DNA from: DATAES01 sp036493595
GTDB lineage: Bacteria; Actinomycetota; Acidimicrobiia; Acidimicrobiales; JACDCH01
Assembly (NCBI GenBank): GCA_036493595.1
Contig: DASXPN010000008.1
Span: 98,634 to 162,633 of the forward strand
Direction of reading: 5' to 3'
DNA: 64,000 bases
Shown piece after piece: positions 32,399 to 40,365 of the stretch. Made by a program: the position numbers and the translations under genes. Every line of letters starts with the position of its first letter. Within the stretch, counting starts at the first letter, position 1. Under the pieces are notes generated by a model. That model was not told the DNA's origin. It ran no database searches and worked only from the letters and a program-made list of their open reading frames with translations.

Positions 32399-33916
32399 CT
32401 ACGTACCGAGCCGCTCGAGCAGTTCGGCGGCACTTGCACACTCGTCGATCAAGCTACCCACGTGTGACTTCGTTCCTCGCATCGGTTCCATCATCGGGAC
32501 CCGTCGCAGCGGGTCACCACCGATGTCGAACACCAGTGAATCCCAGTTGGCGGCCACAATTGCGTCGCCCCAACGCTGCAGACACTTCCCGCGGAAATAC
32601 GCGCGCGTGTCCACCGGCGGCTCGACGGTTGCGAGCTCGACCTCACCGTCCGTCGTGATGCGTTCGAGGCCGACGCGGCCGGCGAGGCCCTTGTCCGCCC
32701 GTAGATCGTGGTACTGGATGTCCATCGCCGCGAGTCGCGCGTCGTCCCACTGGAGGCCATGGCGTTCGCGGTAGCCGTCGATGAGCCGGTACTTCGCCAC
32801 CCAGTCGACTTGGTCGGCGGCCGAGGACGGATCCGTCTCCAGCGCCGCGAGCACCGACTCCCAGCGGCGCACGATCTCGCGCCCGGCTTCGTCACCGCCG
32901 ACACACTCGAACCCTTGCACCTCGCCGAACTTCTTCGCTCGGTCGAGCAGCTCCCATTGGACTTCGAGCGCGGTGACGGTCGAGCCGTCGACCAACTCGA
33001 GCGGTCGCTGCAGCGACAGGTCGTACGACACGCGCCGCAGCGTTTGCACCGGCGCGGCGAAGACGAACTCGCGCGGCAGGAAGTCGTCCTCGATCATCGA
33101 CAACACGAGTGCAGTGGTGCCGACCTTCAAGAACGTCGACACCTCCGCGAGGTTGGCGTCGCCGACGATCACGTGCAGCCGGCGGTACTTCTGCGCGTCC
33201 GCGTGCGGCTCGTCACGGGTGTTGACGATCGGCCGCTTCAGCGTCGTCTCCAGCCCGACCTCTTCTTCGAAGAAGTCCGCTCGCTGGCTCAACTGGAACG
33301 GCACTTCCTCGGTCGGCACACCGTTCGCCTCCGAACCGACCTTGCCCGCGCCGCAGAACAACTGGCGTGTGATGAAGTGCGGCATGACGTGCGTGACGAT
33401 GCGACCGAACGGCACCGTGCGATCCATGAGGTAGTTCTCGTGACAGCCGTAGCTGTTGCCCTTGCGGTCCGAGTTGTTCTTGTAGACGACGATCTCTTGG
33501 CCGGGCGGCAGCGTGCGGTTCGCCGCCGTCATCGATCGGCGCAGGATCGCCTCGGCCGCGAGGTCGAACACGACGACCGTGCGCGCGTCCGCGCACTCGG
33601 GTGTCGACAACTCGGGGTGGGCGTGGTCGACGTAGTAGCGCGCGCCGTTCGTCAGCACGGCGTTGACGAGGTGCGTCTCGATCTCGGGGGCCATCGTGCC
33701 CTCGGGCGCATAGCCGCGGGCATCGTTACCGGGTGACTCGTCCTCGAAGTCCCACCCGATCTTGGGCGTCGCGCCCGCGGGCGCGGCCCCTCGGGCGAGA
33801 TCGTTCACGTAGGCATTGATGAGAACGCTCGACGCCGCGATCGGGTTCGAGTCAGCGGCACCTCGGATCAGGATCCCGTACTCGGTCTCGATCCCGAGGA
33901 CCTTCCGCAACGCCAC
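32399..33916 (-). CDS. dop: Pup deamidase/depupylase
   Basis: A 505-residue PafA paralogue. It begins MALRKVLGIETEYGILIRG (catalytic acid in the ETEYG strand) and contains VDHAHPELSTPECAD, FKNN-equivalent YKNNSDRKGNSYGCHENYL and KRPIVNTRDEPHADAQKYRRLHVIVGDANLAE. The Dop-specific loop appears after residue 40 (DLARGAAPAGATPKIGWDFEDESPGNDARG). Because Pup here already ends in Glu, Dop is expected to act mainly as the depupylase that recycles Pup. Confidence 0.97.
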   Translation of the reverse strand: MALRKVLGIETEYGILIRGAADSNPIAASSVLINAYVNDLARGAAPAGATPKIGWDFEDESPGNDARGYAPEGTMAPEIETHLVNAVLTNGARYYVDHAHPELSTPECADARTVVVFDLAAEAILRRSMTAANRTLPPGQEIVVYKNNSDRKGNSYGCHENYLMDRTVPFGRIVTHVMPHFITRQLFCGAGKVGSEANGVPTEEVPFQLSQRADFFEEEVGLETTLKRPIVNTRDEPHADAQKYRRLHVIVGDANLAEVSTFLKVGTTALVLSMIEDDFLPREFVFAAPVQTLRRVSYDLSLQRPLELVDGSTVTALEVQWELLDRAKKFGEVQGFECVGGDEAGREIVRRWESVLAALETDPSSAADQVDWVAKYRLIDGYRERHGLQWDDARLAAMDIQYHDLRADKGLAGRVGLERITTDGEVELATVEPPVDTRAYFRGKCLQRWGDAIVAANWDSLVFDIGGDPLRRVPMMEPMRGTKSHVGSLIDECASAAELLERLGT

Positions 33917-33955
33917 ACGGCGACGTTATCGGCTAGGCGGCTGAGCGGTCGGGCG

Positions 33956-35731
33956 TTACAGGTACTGGCCGGTGGCGACACGCTCGATGGCGCGGCCGCC
34001 ACTCGTCTCGTCGTCGTCCTTCTTGATGAGCGTCCGGACGTAGATGATCCGTTCGCCCTTCTTGCCGGAGATCTTGGCCCAGTCGTCCGGGTTGGTGGTG
34101 TTCGGCAGATCCTCGTGTTCCTTGAACTCCTGCGTGATCGACGCGGTGAGGTCGTCCGTGCAGATGCCCTTCTTGTCGCCCGCGATCTGGCGCTTGATGG
34201 CGAGCTTCTTCGCGCGCCGGACGATGTTCTCGATCATGGCGCCGGACGAGAAGTCCTTGAAGAACATCACTTCCTTGTCACCGTTCTGGTAGGTGACCTC
34301 GAGGAAGCGATTGCGGTCGGTCTCGGCGTACATCTCGTCGACCGTGCGCTCGATCATCGCTTGCACGGCCTTGTCGGCGTCGCCGCCCCCGAGATCGCGC
34401 ACGGTGTCGGCATCGAGCGGGAGGTCGGCCGTGAGGTAGCGAGAGAAGATCTGCGTCGCGGCGCGCACGTCGGGGCGCTCGATCTTGATCTTCACGTCGA
34501 GGCGGCCCGGGCGCAGGATGGCGGGATCGATGAGGTCCTCGCGGTTCGACGCGCCGATCACGATCACGTTCTTCAGCGTCTCGACACCGTCGATCTCGGC
34601 CAGCAGCTGCGGCACGATCGTCGACTCCATGTCCGAGCTGATGCCCGAGCCGCGGGTGCGGAACATCGAATCCATCTCGTCGAAGAAGACGATGACCGGC
34701 CAACCCTCCTCCGACTTCTCGCGCGCACGTTGGAAGACGAGGCGGATCTGGCGCTCGGTCTCGCCGACGTACTTGTTGAGGAGCTCCGGGCCCTTGATGT
34801 TGAGGAAGTAGCTGCGGGCCTCCTTGTCGCCCGACACCTCCGCCACTTTCTTGGCCAGCGAGTTCGCGACGGCCTTGGCGATGAGCGTCTTGCCACAGCC
34901 CGGCGGCCCGTACAGCAGGATGCCCTTGGGAGCGGGCAGCCGGTATTCCGAGAACAGCTCCTGGTGGAGGAACGGCAACTCGACCGCGTCCGCGATCTGC
35001 TCGATCTGGCTGTCGAGACCGCCGACGTCGTCGTAGGAGATGTCGGGCACCTCTTCGAGCACGAGCTCTTCCACCTCGGGCCGGGGCAGCCGCTCGAGCA
35101 GCAAGCCCGACCGCGAGTCCATGAGCAACGTGTCGCCGGCGCGGATGCGCTCACCGACGAGCGAGTCGGCCAGCTCGGCCACGCGCTCTTCGTCGGCGCG
35201 ACCGACGATGAGCGCGCGGGTGCCGTCTTCCAGCAGCTCCTTGAGCGTCACCACTTCGCCGGTCAGCTCGCCCGACCGCGCCAACACGACGTTGAGCGAT
35301 TCGTTGAGCACGACCTCGGCCCCGCGCGTGAGCTCGTCCTCTTCGAGCTCGGGATGCAGCGCGACCCGCATCTTGCGGCCACCGGAGAACACGTCGACGG
35401 TGCCGTCGTCGTTGCGGCCGAGGAAGGTGCCGTACGCGGACGGAGGACGGGTCAGCTTGTCGACCTCTTCGCGCAGCGCCGCGATGTGCTCGCGCGCTTC
35501 GCGCAGCGTGTAGGTCAGCTTCTCGTTCTGCGAAACCGCCTGCGCGAGTTGCCCCTTCGTCTCGAGCAGACGCTCTTCGAGCGTGCGCACACGCTTCGGC
35601 GCGTCTTGCAGACGACGACGCAGCGAGATGACTTCCTCCTCGAGCGCTTTGGACTGCTCGCGGAGCTGTGCCATCTCGGACTCATAGGCGCCGAGCCGCC
35701 GCTCGTACTCGGGGTCGTTGACGGGGACCAC
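33956..35731 (-). CDS. mpa: proteasome-associated AAA+ ATPase (Mpa/ARC)
   Basis: A 591-residue hexameric unfoldase. It has an N-terminal coiled coil (about 8-95) that captures Pup, tandem OB domains (about 97-235), and an AAA domain with Walker A GPPGCGKT (near 275), Walker B VIVFFDEMDS and SRH residues ending ILRPGRLD. The C-terminus is GQYL, the peptide that docks into the proteasome alpha ring. The start is a GTG with GGAGG immediately before it, so spacing is tight; an internal ATG (residue 20) is possible but would trim the coiled coil. Confidence 0.96.
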   Translation of the reverse strand: MVPVNDPEYERRLGAYESEMAQLREQSKALEEEVISLRRRLQDAPKRVRTLEERLLETKGQLAQAVSQNEKLTYTLREAREHIAALREEVDKLTRPPSAYGTFLGRNDDGTVDVFSGGRKMRVALHPELEEDELTRGAEVVLNESLNVVLARSGELTGEVVTLKELLEDGTRALIVGRADEERVAELADSLVGERIRAGDTLLMDSRSGLLLERLPRPEVEELVLEEVPDISYDDVGGLDSQIEQIADAVELPFLHQELFSEYRLPAPKGILLYGPPGCGKTLIAKAVANSLAKKVAEVSGDKEARSYFLNIKGPELLNKYVGETERQIRLVFQRAREKSEEGWPVIVFFDEMDSMFRTRGSGISSDMESTIVPQLLAEIDGVETLKNVIVIGASNREDLIDPAILRPGRLDVKIKIERPDVRAATQIFSRYLTADLPLDADTVRDLGGGDADKAVQAMIERTVDEMYAETDRNRFLEVTYQNGDKEVMFFKDFSSGAMIENIVRRAKKLAIKRQIAGDKKGICTDDLTASITQEFKEHEDLPNTTNPDDWAKISGKKGERIIYVRTLIKKDDDETSGGRAIERVATGQYL

Positions 35732-35951
35732 CTCCTACGCATCGAGGTCGATGGGACGATACACCGGCCCTTCCACGAACGGTTGCCTTCTGTTCGACGC
35801 TGGTTCCGTGCCGGGTGTGGCACCTGCCACAGTTCCACCGGCCAGTTCCGGGTTTATTGCCGATGCCGGTTAGAGTGTGCGGAGGTCTGAGCGGTACCTT
35901 CGCTCAGCCGCCGGTCGTTCGCACGCCGCAGTCAGCACGAGAGGAAACCTC
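35732..35951. promoter_or_regulatory. divergent promoter region of mpa and ferredoxin genes
   Basis: A 220-nt space between opposite starts. It contains a 16-bp inverted repeat, TGTGGCACCTGCCACA (35816-35831, 7-bp arms with a 2-nt spacer), which is a candidate operator. A GAGAGG ribosome binding site lies before the ferredoxin ATG. I could not define promoter boxes with confidence. Confidence 0.45.
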
Positions 35952-36200
35952 ATGAAGGTCTGGATCGATCAGGATCTCTGCACCGGTGACGGTCTCTGTG
36001 AGGAGATCGCTCCCGATGTCTTCACGCTCCTCGACGACGGCCTCGCGTACGTGAAGGACGGCGACAAGATCTTCGCGACCGCCAAGGGCAACGCGCAGGG
36101 CGCCGACGGCCTCGCCAATGTCCCCGCCGGCCAAGAAGAGGCAGTCATCGAGTCCGCCGAGGAATGCCCCGGCGAATGCATCTTCATCGAAGTCGAGTAA
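35952..36200 (+). CDS. ferredoxin, [3Fe-4S]-type
   Basis: An 82-residue electron carrier. Cys10 and Cys16 (CTGDGLC, with Gly/Asp where a 4Fe cluster would have a third Cys) and Cys72 followed by Pro (ECPGECIFIE) fit a [3Fe-4S] cluster. Cys76 is extra. The chain is acidic, as in ferredoxins that serve cytochrome P450 or similar oxygenases. ATG at 35952 has a ribosome binding site; 25 upstream in-frame codons are not ferredoxin-like. Confidence 0.9.
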   Translation: MKVWIDQDLCTGDGLCEEIAPDVFTLLDDGLAYVKDGDKIFATAKGNAQGADGLANVPAGQEEAVIESAEECPGECIFIEVE

Positions 36201-36279
36201 CCCCCGCCCTCTGACGCCCCACCCCAACGCGAGCGCACGCGAGCGGGCGACCGACGTGCACGCGCGAGCGAGGGGGGTT

Positions 36280-36420
36280 GTGGGGGGAACGGCTCCTGCG
36301 GTTCCCCCCACTTGTCGGGTGAGCGGCTTCGCCGGTCGCCCGACGGAAGATTGCGACGCCGAAGGCGTCGGCGTTTGCACTTCGGTTGTTCGCTCGGTTC
36401 CGAACCTCCGGTTCGGAACC
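36280..36420. terminator. run of four stem-loops between converging genes
   Basis: Four consecutive inverted repeats lie between the ferredoxin and MarP-like genes. 36280-36311 is an 11-bp perfect stem (GTGGGGGGAAC) with a 10-nt loop. 36315-36343 is a 13-bp stem with one G-U and one mismatch. 36354-36370 is a 7-bp stem CGACGCC/GGCGTCG with a GAA loop. 36396-36420 is an 11-bp perfect stem (GGTTCCGAACC) with a TCC loop. They probably terminate both transcripts. Four in 141 nt is unusual. Confidence 0.7.
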
Positions 36421-36426
36421 GAAGGG

Positions 36427-37581
36427 TCAGCCGATGCACGGTCCGGTGCTGACCGCATGGGACAGGTCGCCGGCTAGTACCGCGTCGAGCTCTTGGAGCG
36501 TCAGCGCGTAGCCGACGTGAGGTTGGTCCGGCGCAATCGCGAACGCGACGCCTTCCACTGTCCCGCTGGCGTCCACCAGGGCGCCGCCCGAGTCACCGGG
36601 CGCCAGGTCCGAGCTCAACACGAAGATGCTGCGCGTGGTGTGGTGCTGGTCGTAGATGTCGAAGCCGCGCGCGTCGACCGACTGCGCGACCTCGAACGGG
36701 CTGAGGGTGAGCGGACCGCCGAGCGGGTGACCGAACACGGCGCCGTCGCCACCGACACCGAACGGCCCCTGGCCGAGCGGGAGCGCGGGACGATCGAGGC
36801 CCGGTACTTGCAGGATCGCGATGTCGCGATCCGAGTCGAACGCCACGACCGTGGCATCGAGCTGGGCGTTGTCCGGATGACGGAGCACGGTGGGGTTGGG
36901 GCTACCCGCGACGACGTGCGCGTTGGTGGCGATGAGATCCGGACCGACGACGGATCCGCTCCCCTCTTGCACCCGCGAGCACGCCGGCGCTTCGACCTTC
37001 ACCGTCGATTGGGCGACCCGGTCCGCGGTCTGCTGGGTGAGTCCGCTGGCCACCGGTGGCGCACCGAGCGCGGGCGCGGGCCCGAACCCCTCGAACACTT
37101 GCGGGCCGAGGGCGCGACGCAGCGCCTGCGTCGTGTCGGGCGCGGCGGGAAGGTGATCGTGGATGAAGCTCGCGATCGCCGAGTTGCGGGCCTGCTGCGC
37201 GGGCCACTGCGGCGTCTGCGCCAGGATCGGCAGCAGCAACCAGTAGCCGACCATCACGCCGACGACTCCTGCTGCCGCGCCGCCGACGCGGTCGACGTTC
37301 TGCGCGTTGCCGGGCGGGATCACCATCCGCAACTGCGCGCCCAGGACAAGACCGAGGACCTGCCCGATGATGGCGCCGGCGAACACGATGATGAGACCGA
37401 GCACGAGCAGTCGCCGCGCGTCGGTTTCGGAGCTGCTCAGGGACGGCAGCACCTTGATGGCGATGACGATGCCGAGCGCCATACCCACCCACGATGCGGC
37501 GCGGGCCACGAAGCCGATCCGGTAACCGCCGACCGCCGCGAGGATGGCGAGCAGGAGTACAACGACGTCGAGGGTGTCCAC
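36427..37581 (-). CDS. marP: MarP-like membrane serine protease
   Basis: A 384-residue protein with four N-terminal transmembrane helices of the CvpA type (about 5-23, 30-46, 58-80, 100-122). A chymotrypsin-fold periplasmic protease domain (about 190-375) follows. The catalytic triad is His in IATNAHVVAG, Asp in SDRDIAIL and Ser in PGDSGGAL. Mycobacterial MarP protects against acid by activating a wall hydrolase. Cys residues in APACSRV and TGPCIG may form the activity-controlling disulfide. Confidence 0.9.
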   Translation of the reverse strand: MDTLDVVVLLLAILAAVGGYRIGFVARAASWVGMALGIVIAIKVLPSLSSSETDARRLLVLGLIIVFAGAIIGQVLGLVLGAQLRMVIPPGNAQNVDRVGGAAAGVVGVMVGYWLLLPILAQTPQWPAQQARNSAIASFIHDHLPAAPDTTQALRRALGPQVFEGFGPAPALGAPPVASGLTQQTADRVAQSTVKVEAPACSRVQEGSGSVVGPDLIATNAHVVAGSPNPTVLRHPDNAQLDATVVAFDSDRDIAILQVPGLDRPALPLGQGPFGVGGDGAVFGHPLGGPLTLSPFEVAQSVDARGFDIYDQHHTTRSIFVLSSDLAPGDSGGALVDASGTVEGVAFAIAPDQPHVGYALTLQELDAVLAGDLSHAVSTGPCIG

Positions 37582-37597
37582 GCGGCTCCGGTGGTTC

Positions 37598-38377
37598 CTA
37601 TTCCTGCGCGGCCAGCAGTCGGGCCGACGTCAAGAACCCGGTGTGGGCCACCATCCGGTGATCGGGTCGAACGGACTGACCCTCGATGTGCCAGGTGCGG
37701 TGCAGCACCTCGAGGGTCTCTGCGAGGACGAACCGGCTCGTCTCGAACGCGTCCCGTAAGTGCGCGGCCTGCACGATCGTCGGCGTGTACGCGACGAACA
37801 AGCCGCCGGGCCGCAACGCTCGCTCCGCGTGCTTGATGACCTGCCACGGCTCGGGGAGATCGAGCACGACCCGGTCGACGTCGACTTCGTCGATGCCGTC
37901 GTAACAGTTGCGCAACTCGACGCGGTAGCGCGACATGACGTCCTCACCGAGGAATCCACCGACGTTGGCTTCGGCGCGCGCCGCGAAGTCCTCGCGCAAC
38001 TCGTACCCGGTCACGTCGGCGCCGGCGCGCACCATCGCCATCGACAACGCGCCTGAACCCACTCCCGACTCGACGACCCGGACACCAGGATGGATGTCGG
38101 CCAGCAGGAGCAGCGGGCCGAGATCCTTCGGGTAGATCACCTGCGCCCCTCGCGGCATCTTCAGCACGAAGTCGTCCAAGCGCGGACGGAACGCCATGAA
38201 ACGCGAGCCGCGACTCGAGCGAAACACCGTTCCTTCGGGACGGCCCGCGATCTCGGCGTGCGGGATGAGGCCCGTGTGCGAGTGGAACTCGCCGCCCTCG
38301 GTCAACGTGATCAGGTAGCGACGCTCCTTGTTGTCGACGAGCAGAACCTTCTCGCCGATGCGGAACTCGCCGGCCAT
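37598..38377 (-). CDS. trmI: tRNA (adenine-58-N1) methyltransferase
   Basis: A 259-residue SAM enzyme that makes m1A58 in the tRNA T-loop. The N-terminal beta domain (GEKVLLVDNKERRYLITLTEGGEFHSHTGLIPH) precedes a Rossmann domain with motif I VVESGVGSGALSMAM and the catalytic region VVLDLPEPWQVIKH. ATG at 38377 shares one base with the ttuA stop. An ORF extension of 90 codons overlaps ttuA and is spurious. In M. tuberculosis the same gene lies close to mpa. Confidence 0.94.
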   Translation of the reverse strand: MAGEFRIGEKVLLVDNKERRYLITLTEGGEFHSHTGLIPHAEIAGRPEGTVFRSSRGSRFMAFRPRLDDFVLKMPRGAQVIYPKDLGPLLLLADIHPGVRVVESGVGSGALSMAMVRAGADVTGYELREDFAARAEANVGGFLGEDVMSRYRVELRNCYDGIDEVDVDRVVLDLPEPWQVIKHAERALRPGGLFVAYTPTIVQAAHLRDAFETSRFVLAETLEVLHRTWHIEGQSVRPDHRMVAHTGFLTSARLLAAQE

Positions 38378-39309
38378 CAGTGACCGGTCCGCAGCTGCAC
38401 GGGCTCGGCGCCGCCGGCTCGTCCGACGAGTTTGCAGAACGCGCACACGCCACCCGTGGTCGGCGCGCCGCACCGTTCGCACGGCGCGAGGTCGTCGTGC
38501 TCGGCCAGTGCGTCCGCCGCGAACCGGAACGACACCCGTTTGAGGAAGCTGAAGTAGAAGTCGTGTTTCGATCCCGGCGACGCGGCTTCGATCTGGTTCA
38601 GCGCTTCCTTGTAACCGATGTGCTTGTTGCCCACCGCCATCGGGCACTCCTCGACGATGTAGTCGATACCGGAGAGCACGCAGTACGCCGCCATCTCCCG
38701 CTCACCGAGACGCACGAGCGGCTTCACCTTGCGGGGGAACCCGTCGCGCTCGGGCAGCACTGGCAATTGCCGGCCGAGGAACTCGGTCTGCCACCGCAAG
38801 ATGTTTCCGAACAGTACGGCGGCCTCGTCGTCGAGGTTGTGACCGGTCGCAACGACGTCGTAGCCGTTGTCGCGCGCCGCCTTGTCGAACAGGTGGCGCT
38901 TCGACAACCCGCATGCCGAGCACGGAACCCGCTTCGTGACCGCGGCCGCGGTCGGCACGTCGTAGTCGTACTCCTCGCGCAGGTCGCACGTGAGCAGTTC
39001 GAGCCCGCGTTCGTCCGCATACGCGTGCGCGTACCGGCTCGACTCGTCGGAGTACTCACCGATGCCGAGCCCGATGACGAAGCCGTCGGCGTCGTAGCCG
39101 AGCCGGCGAAGGATGTCCCAACACGCGAGCGAGTCCTTGCCTCCGCTGACCGCGACCAGCACGCGCTCGCCGGGTTCGATCATCGAGAACTCGTCGATTG
39201 CCTTCGCCACCTGGTCGCGGCACATGCGCAGGAAATGCCCGGCGCAGTAGTTCGCGTTCTGGCGGCGGACGTCGATGACCGCGGGCTCGCGGCAGACGCG
39301 ACACTTCAA
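38377..39309 (-). CDS. ttuA: TtuA-type tRNA-54 2-thiouridine synthase
   Basis: A 310-residue adenine-nucleotide alpha hydrolase. It has an N-terminal zinc finger (Cys3, Cys6, Cys22, His25), a PP-loop VAVSGGKDSLA (55-60), three iron-sulfur cysteines (Cys130, Cys133 in VPCSACG and Cys222 in EECPMA) and a C-terminal zinc finger (CERCG...CAFC). This set defines TtuA, which thiolates T54 in the T-loop using a ubiquitin-like sulfur donor. The start is TTG, overlapping the ttuB stop. It is cotranscribed with trmI, whose m1A58 product is known to favour s2T54 formation in Thermus. Confidence 0.9.
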   Translation of the reverse strand: MKCRVCREPAVIDVRRQNANYCAGHFLRMCRDQVAKAIDEFSMIEPGERVLVAVSGGKDSLACWDILRRLGYDADGFVIGLGIGEYSDESSRYAHAYADERGLELLTCDLREEYDYDVPTAAAVTKRVPCSACGLSKRHLFDKAARDNGYDVVATGHNLDDEAAVLFGNILRWQTEFLGRQLPVLPERDGFPRKVKPLVRLGEREMAAYCVLSGIDYIVEECPMAVGNKHIGYKEALNQIEAASPGSKHDFYFSFLKRVSFRFAADALAEHDDLAPCERCGAPTTGGVCAFCKLVGRAGGAEPVQLRTGH

Positions 39310-39506
39310 GTGGAGCCGCCGGAGATGACAGGACGGATCTCGATCGGCTGGTCGCCGGCGAGCATGGCATCGCCGGGGACGAGCGTGTCGCCTTGAATCA
39401 CGAGTACCGACTCGCGATTGAGGTCGAGGCGGTTCAGCAATGCGATCACCGAGATCGGGCCGGCCACGTCGAGCTCGCGGCGCGGGTTGCGCAGGACGAC
39501 CTTCAC
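39306..39506 (-). CDS. ttuB: MoaD/ThiS/TtuB-type sulfur-carrier protein
   Basis: A 66-residue beta-grasp protein (MKVVLRNPRRELDVAGPISVIALLNRLDLNRESVLVIQGDTLVPGD...IEIRPVISGG). The C-terminal Gly-Gly, which would be adenylated and thiocarboxylated, is followed by Ser-Thr before the stop. This two-residue extension would have to be removed for the usual chemistry. The stop overlaps the TTG start of ttuA, so carrier and thiolase are made together. Confidence 0.85.
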   Translation of the reverse strand: MKVVLRNPRRELDVAGPISVIALLNRLDLNRESVLVIQGDTLVPGDAMLAGDQPIEIRPVISGGST

Positions 39507-39516
39507 GAGCGACAGG

Positions 39517-39729
39517 CTAGGACTCCACTTCGGGGCGGCCGAGATCGGTGATCACGACCGTCTGCCCGGGCTTCAACTCGATCCGTTCGACGACTTCTTT
39601 CGACGCGACGATCCGCCGGACGAGATGCGCGCCGCCGAACAGGACCCAGATCGACAGCCAGCGCCGGTCGCCCCCGAGGATGCCTCGGCGCATCGCCGTC
39701 CGCCGCACCCATCCGGTGAGCGCGCCCAT
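39517..39729 (-). CDS. small basic hypothetical protein
   Basis: A 70-residue protein (MGALTGWVRRTAMRRGILGGDRRWLSIWVLFGGAHLVRRIV...VVERIELKPGQTVVITDLGRPEVES). It has a basic amphipathic or weakly membrane-associated N-terminal half and a short beta-type end. I do not recognise the family. It is 10 nt before ttuB and 3 nt after the next upstream gene, so it belongs to the same transcript. Its coding status rests on tight spacing. Confidence 0.55.
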   Translation of the reverse strand: MGALTGWVRRTAMRRGILGGDRRWLSIWVLFGGAHLVRRIVASKEVVERIELKPGQTVVITDLGRPEVES

Positions 39730-39732
39730 CGG

Positions 39733-39945
39733 TCAGATCCGGCGGATCTCGACGACGGTCGACCGCTTCTTGCCGCGGCGCCGACCGAGCAGGTACGCGA
39801 CCCCGACGATCGCGACGGCAGCGACGGCCCCGACGACGAGCGCGTACGACTTGGCTGACTCCCCGACGTCCTCGATGTCGCCCTGCAGCTGGCGGAGCTT
39901 GTGCTCGATGTCGTCACGGGTGATCTCGTTCGGCAAAGCGTTCAT
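39733..39945 (-). CDS. small single-pass membrane protein
   Basis: A 70-residue protein: an acidic helical N-terminus (EITRDDIEHKLRQLQGDIEDVGESAKSY), one transmembrane helix (about 35-53) and a strongly basic tail (GRRRGKKRS). The charge pattern predicts the C-terminus inside the cell. Its ATG overlaps the stop of the upstream holin-family gene by 4 nt. The family is not recognised. Confidence 0.6.
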   Translation of the reverse strand: MNALPNEITRDDIEHKLRQLQGDIEDVGESAKSYALVVGAVAAVAIVGVAYLLGRRRGKKRSTVVEIRRI

Positions 39946-40283
39946 TGCTTACTGCCTTTCGGCTTGGCCCTGATGCGGCTCAGTGCGATGGCGACGATGA
40001 AGCCGAGCAGCACGAGTGCAGCAAGGTATGGCACCCAATTCCAGTGGCCCTCGAGATGGCCTCCGTTGTGCGTCTGCAACGCCCGCAGGCCAGCGAGCGT
40101 CAACATCAGGATGCCCGCGGTGCCGACGATCGCGGCCGCGATACCGAAGGTGATGTACCGACCCAGCCGCCTGATGGGCTGAACGGTCTCCTGTTTGCCA
40201 TACGAGACCAAGAGCTCCCACAGCTCGCTCAAGACCTCGGGTATCGACTTCTGCGCTTCCGGCACCGGTCTCCTCAGGGCCAT
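39942..40283 (-). CDS. phage-holin-superfamily-III-like membrane protein (DUF1469 type)
   Basis: A 113-residue protein with two transmembrane helices (about 46-69 and 83-103). The N-terminus SIPEVLSELWELLVSYGKQETVQPIRRLGRYITFGIAAAI and a short loop with HNGGHLEGHWNWVPYL are typical of the actinobacterial Holin_3_6/DUF1469 group. These are chromosomal membrane proteins, not evidence of a prophage. ATG at 40283 was chosen; an 18-codon upstream extension lacks family sequence. Confidence 0.7.
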   Translation of the reverse strand: MALRRPVPEAQKSIPEVLSELWELLVSYGKQETVQPIRRLGRYITFGIAAAIVGTAGILMLTLAGLRALQTHNGGHLEGHWNWVPYLAALVLLGFIVAIALSRIRAKPKGSKQ

Positions 40284-40365
40284 GCCTACGGGCTGTCGGG
40301 CGACGCACTGCCTAGGCGAACATCGAACTGCACGCAAGCGACGCCGAACGTGTCGTGATACCCCG

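Noticed and set aside
39942..40283. Prophage remnant suggested by a holin-superfamily gene
   Set aside because: The DUF1469-type protein is a common chromosomal membrane protein in actinobacteria. No other phage genes or attachment sites were seen.
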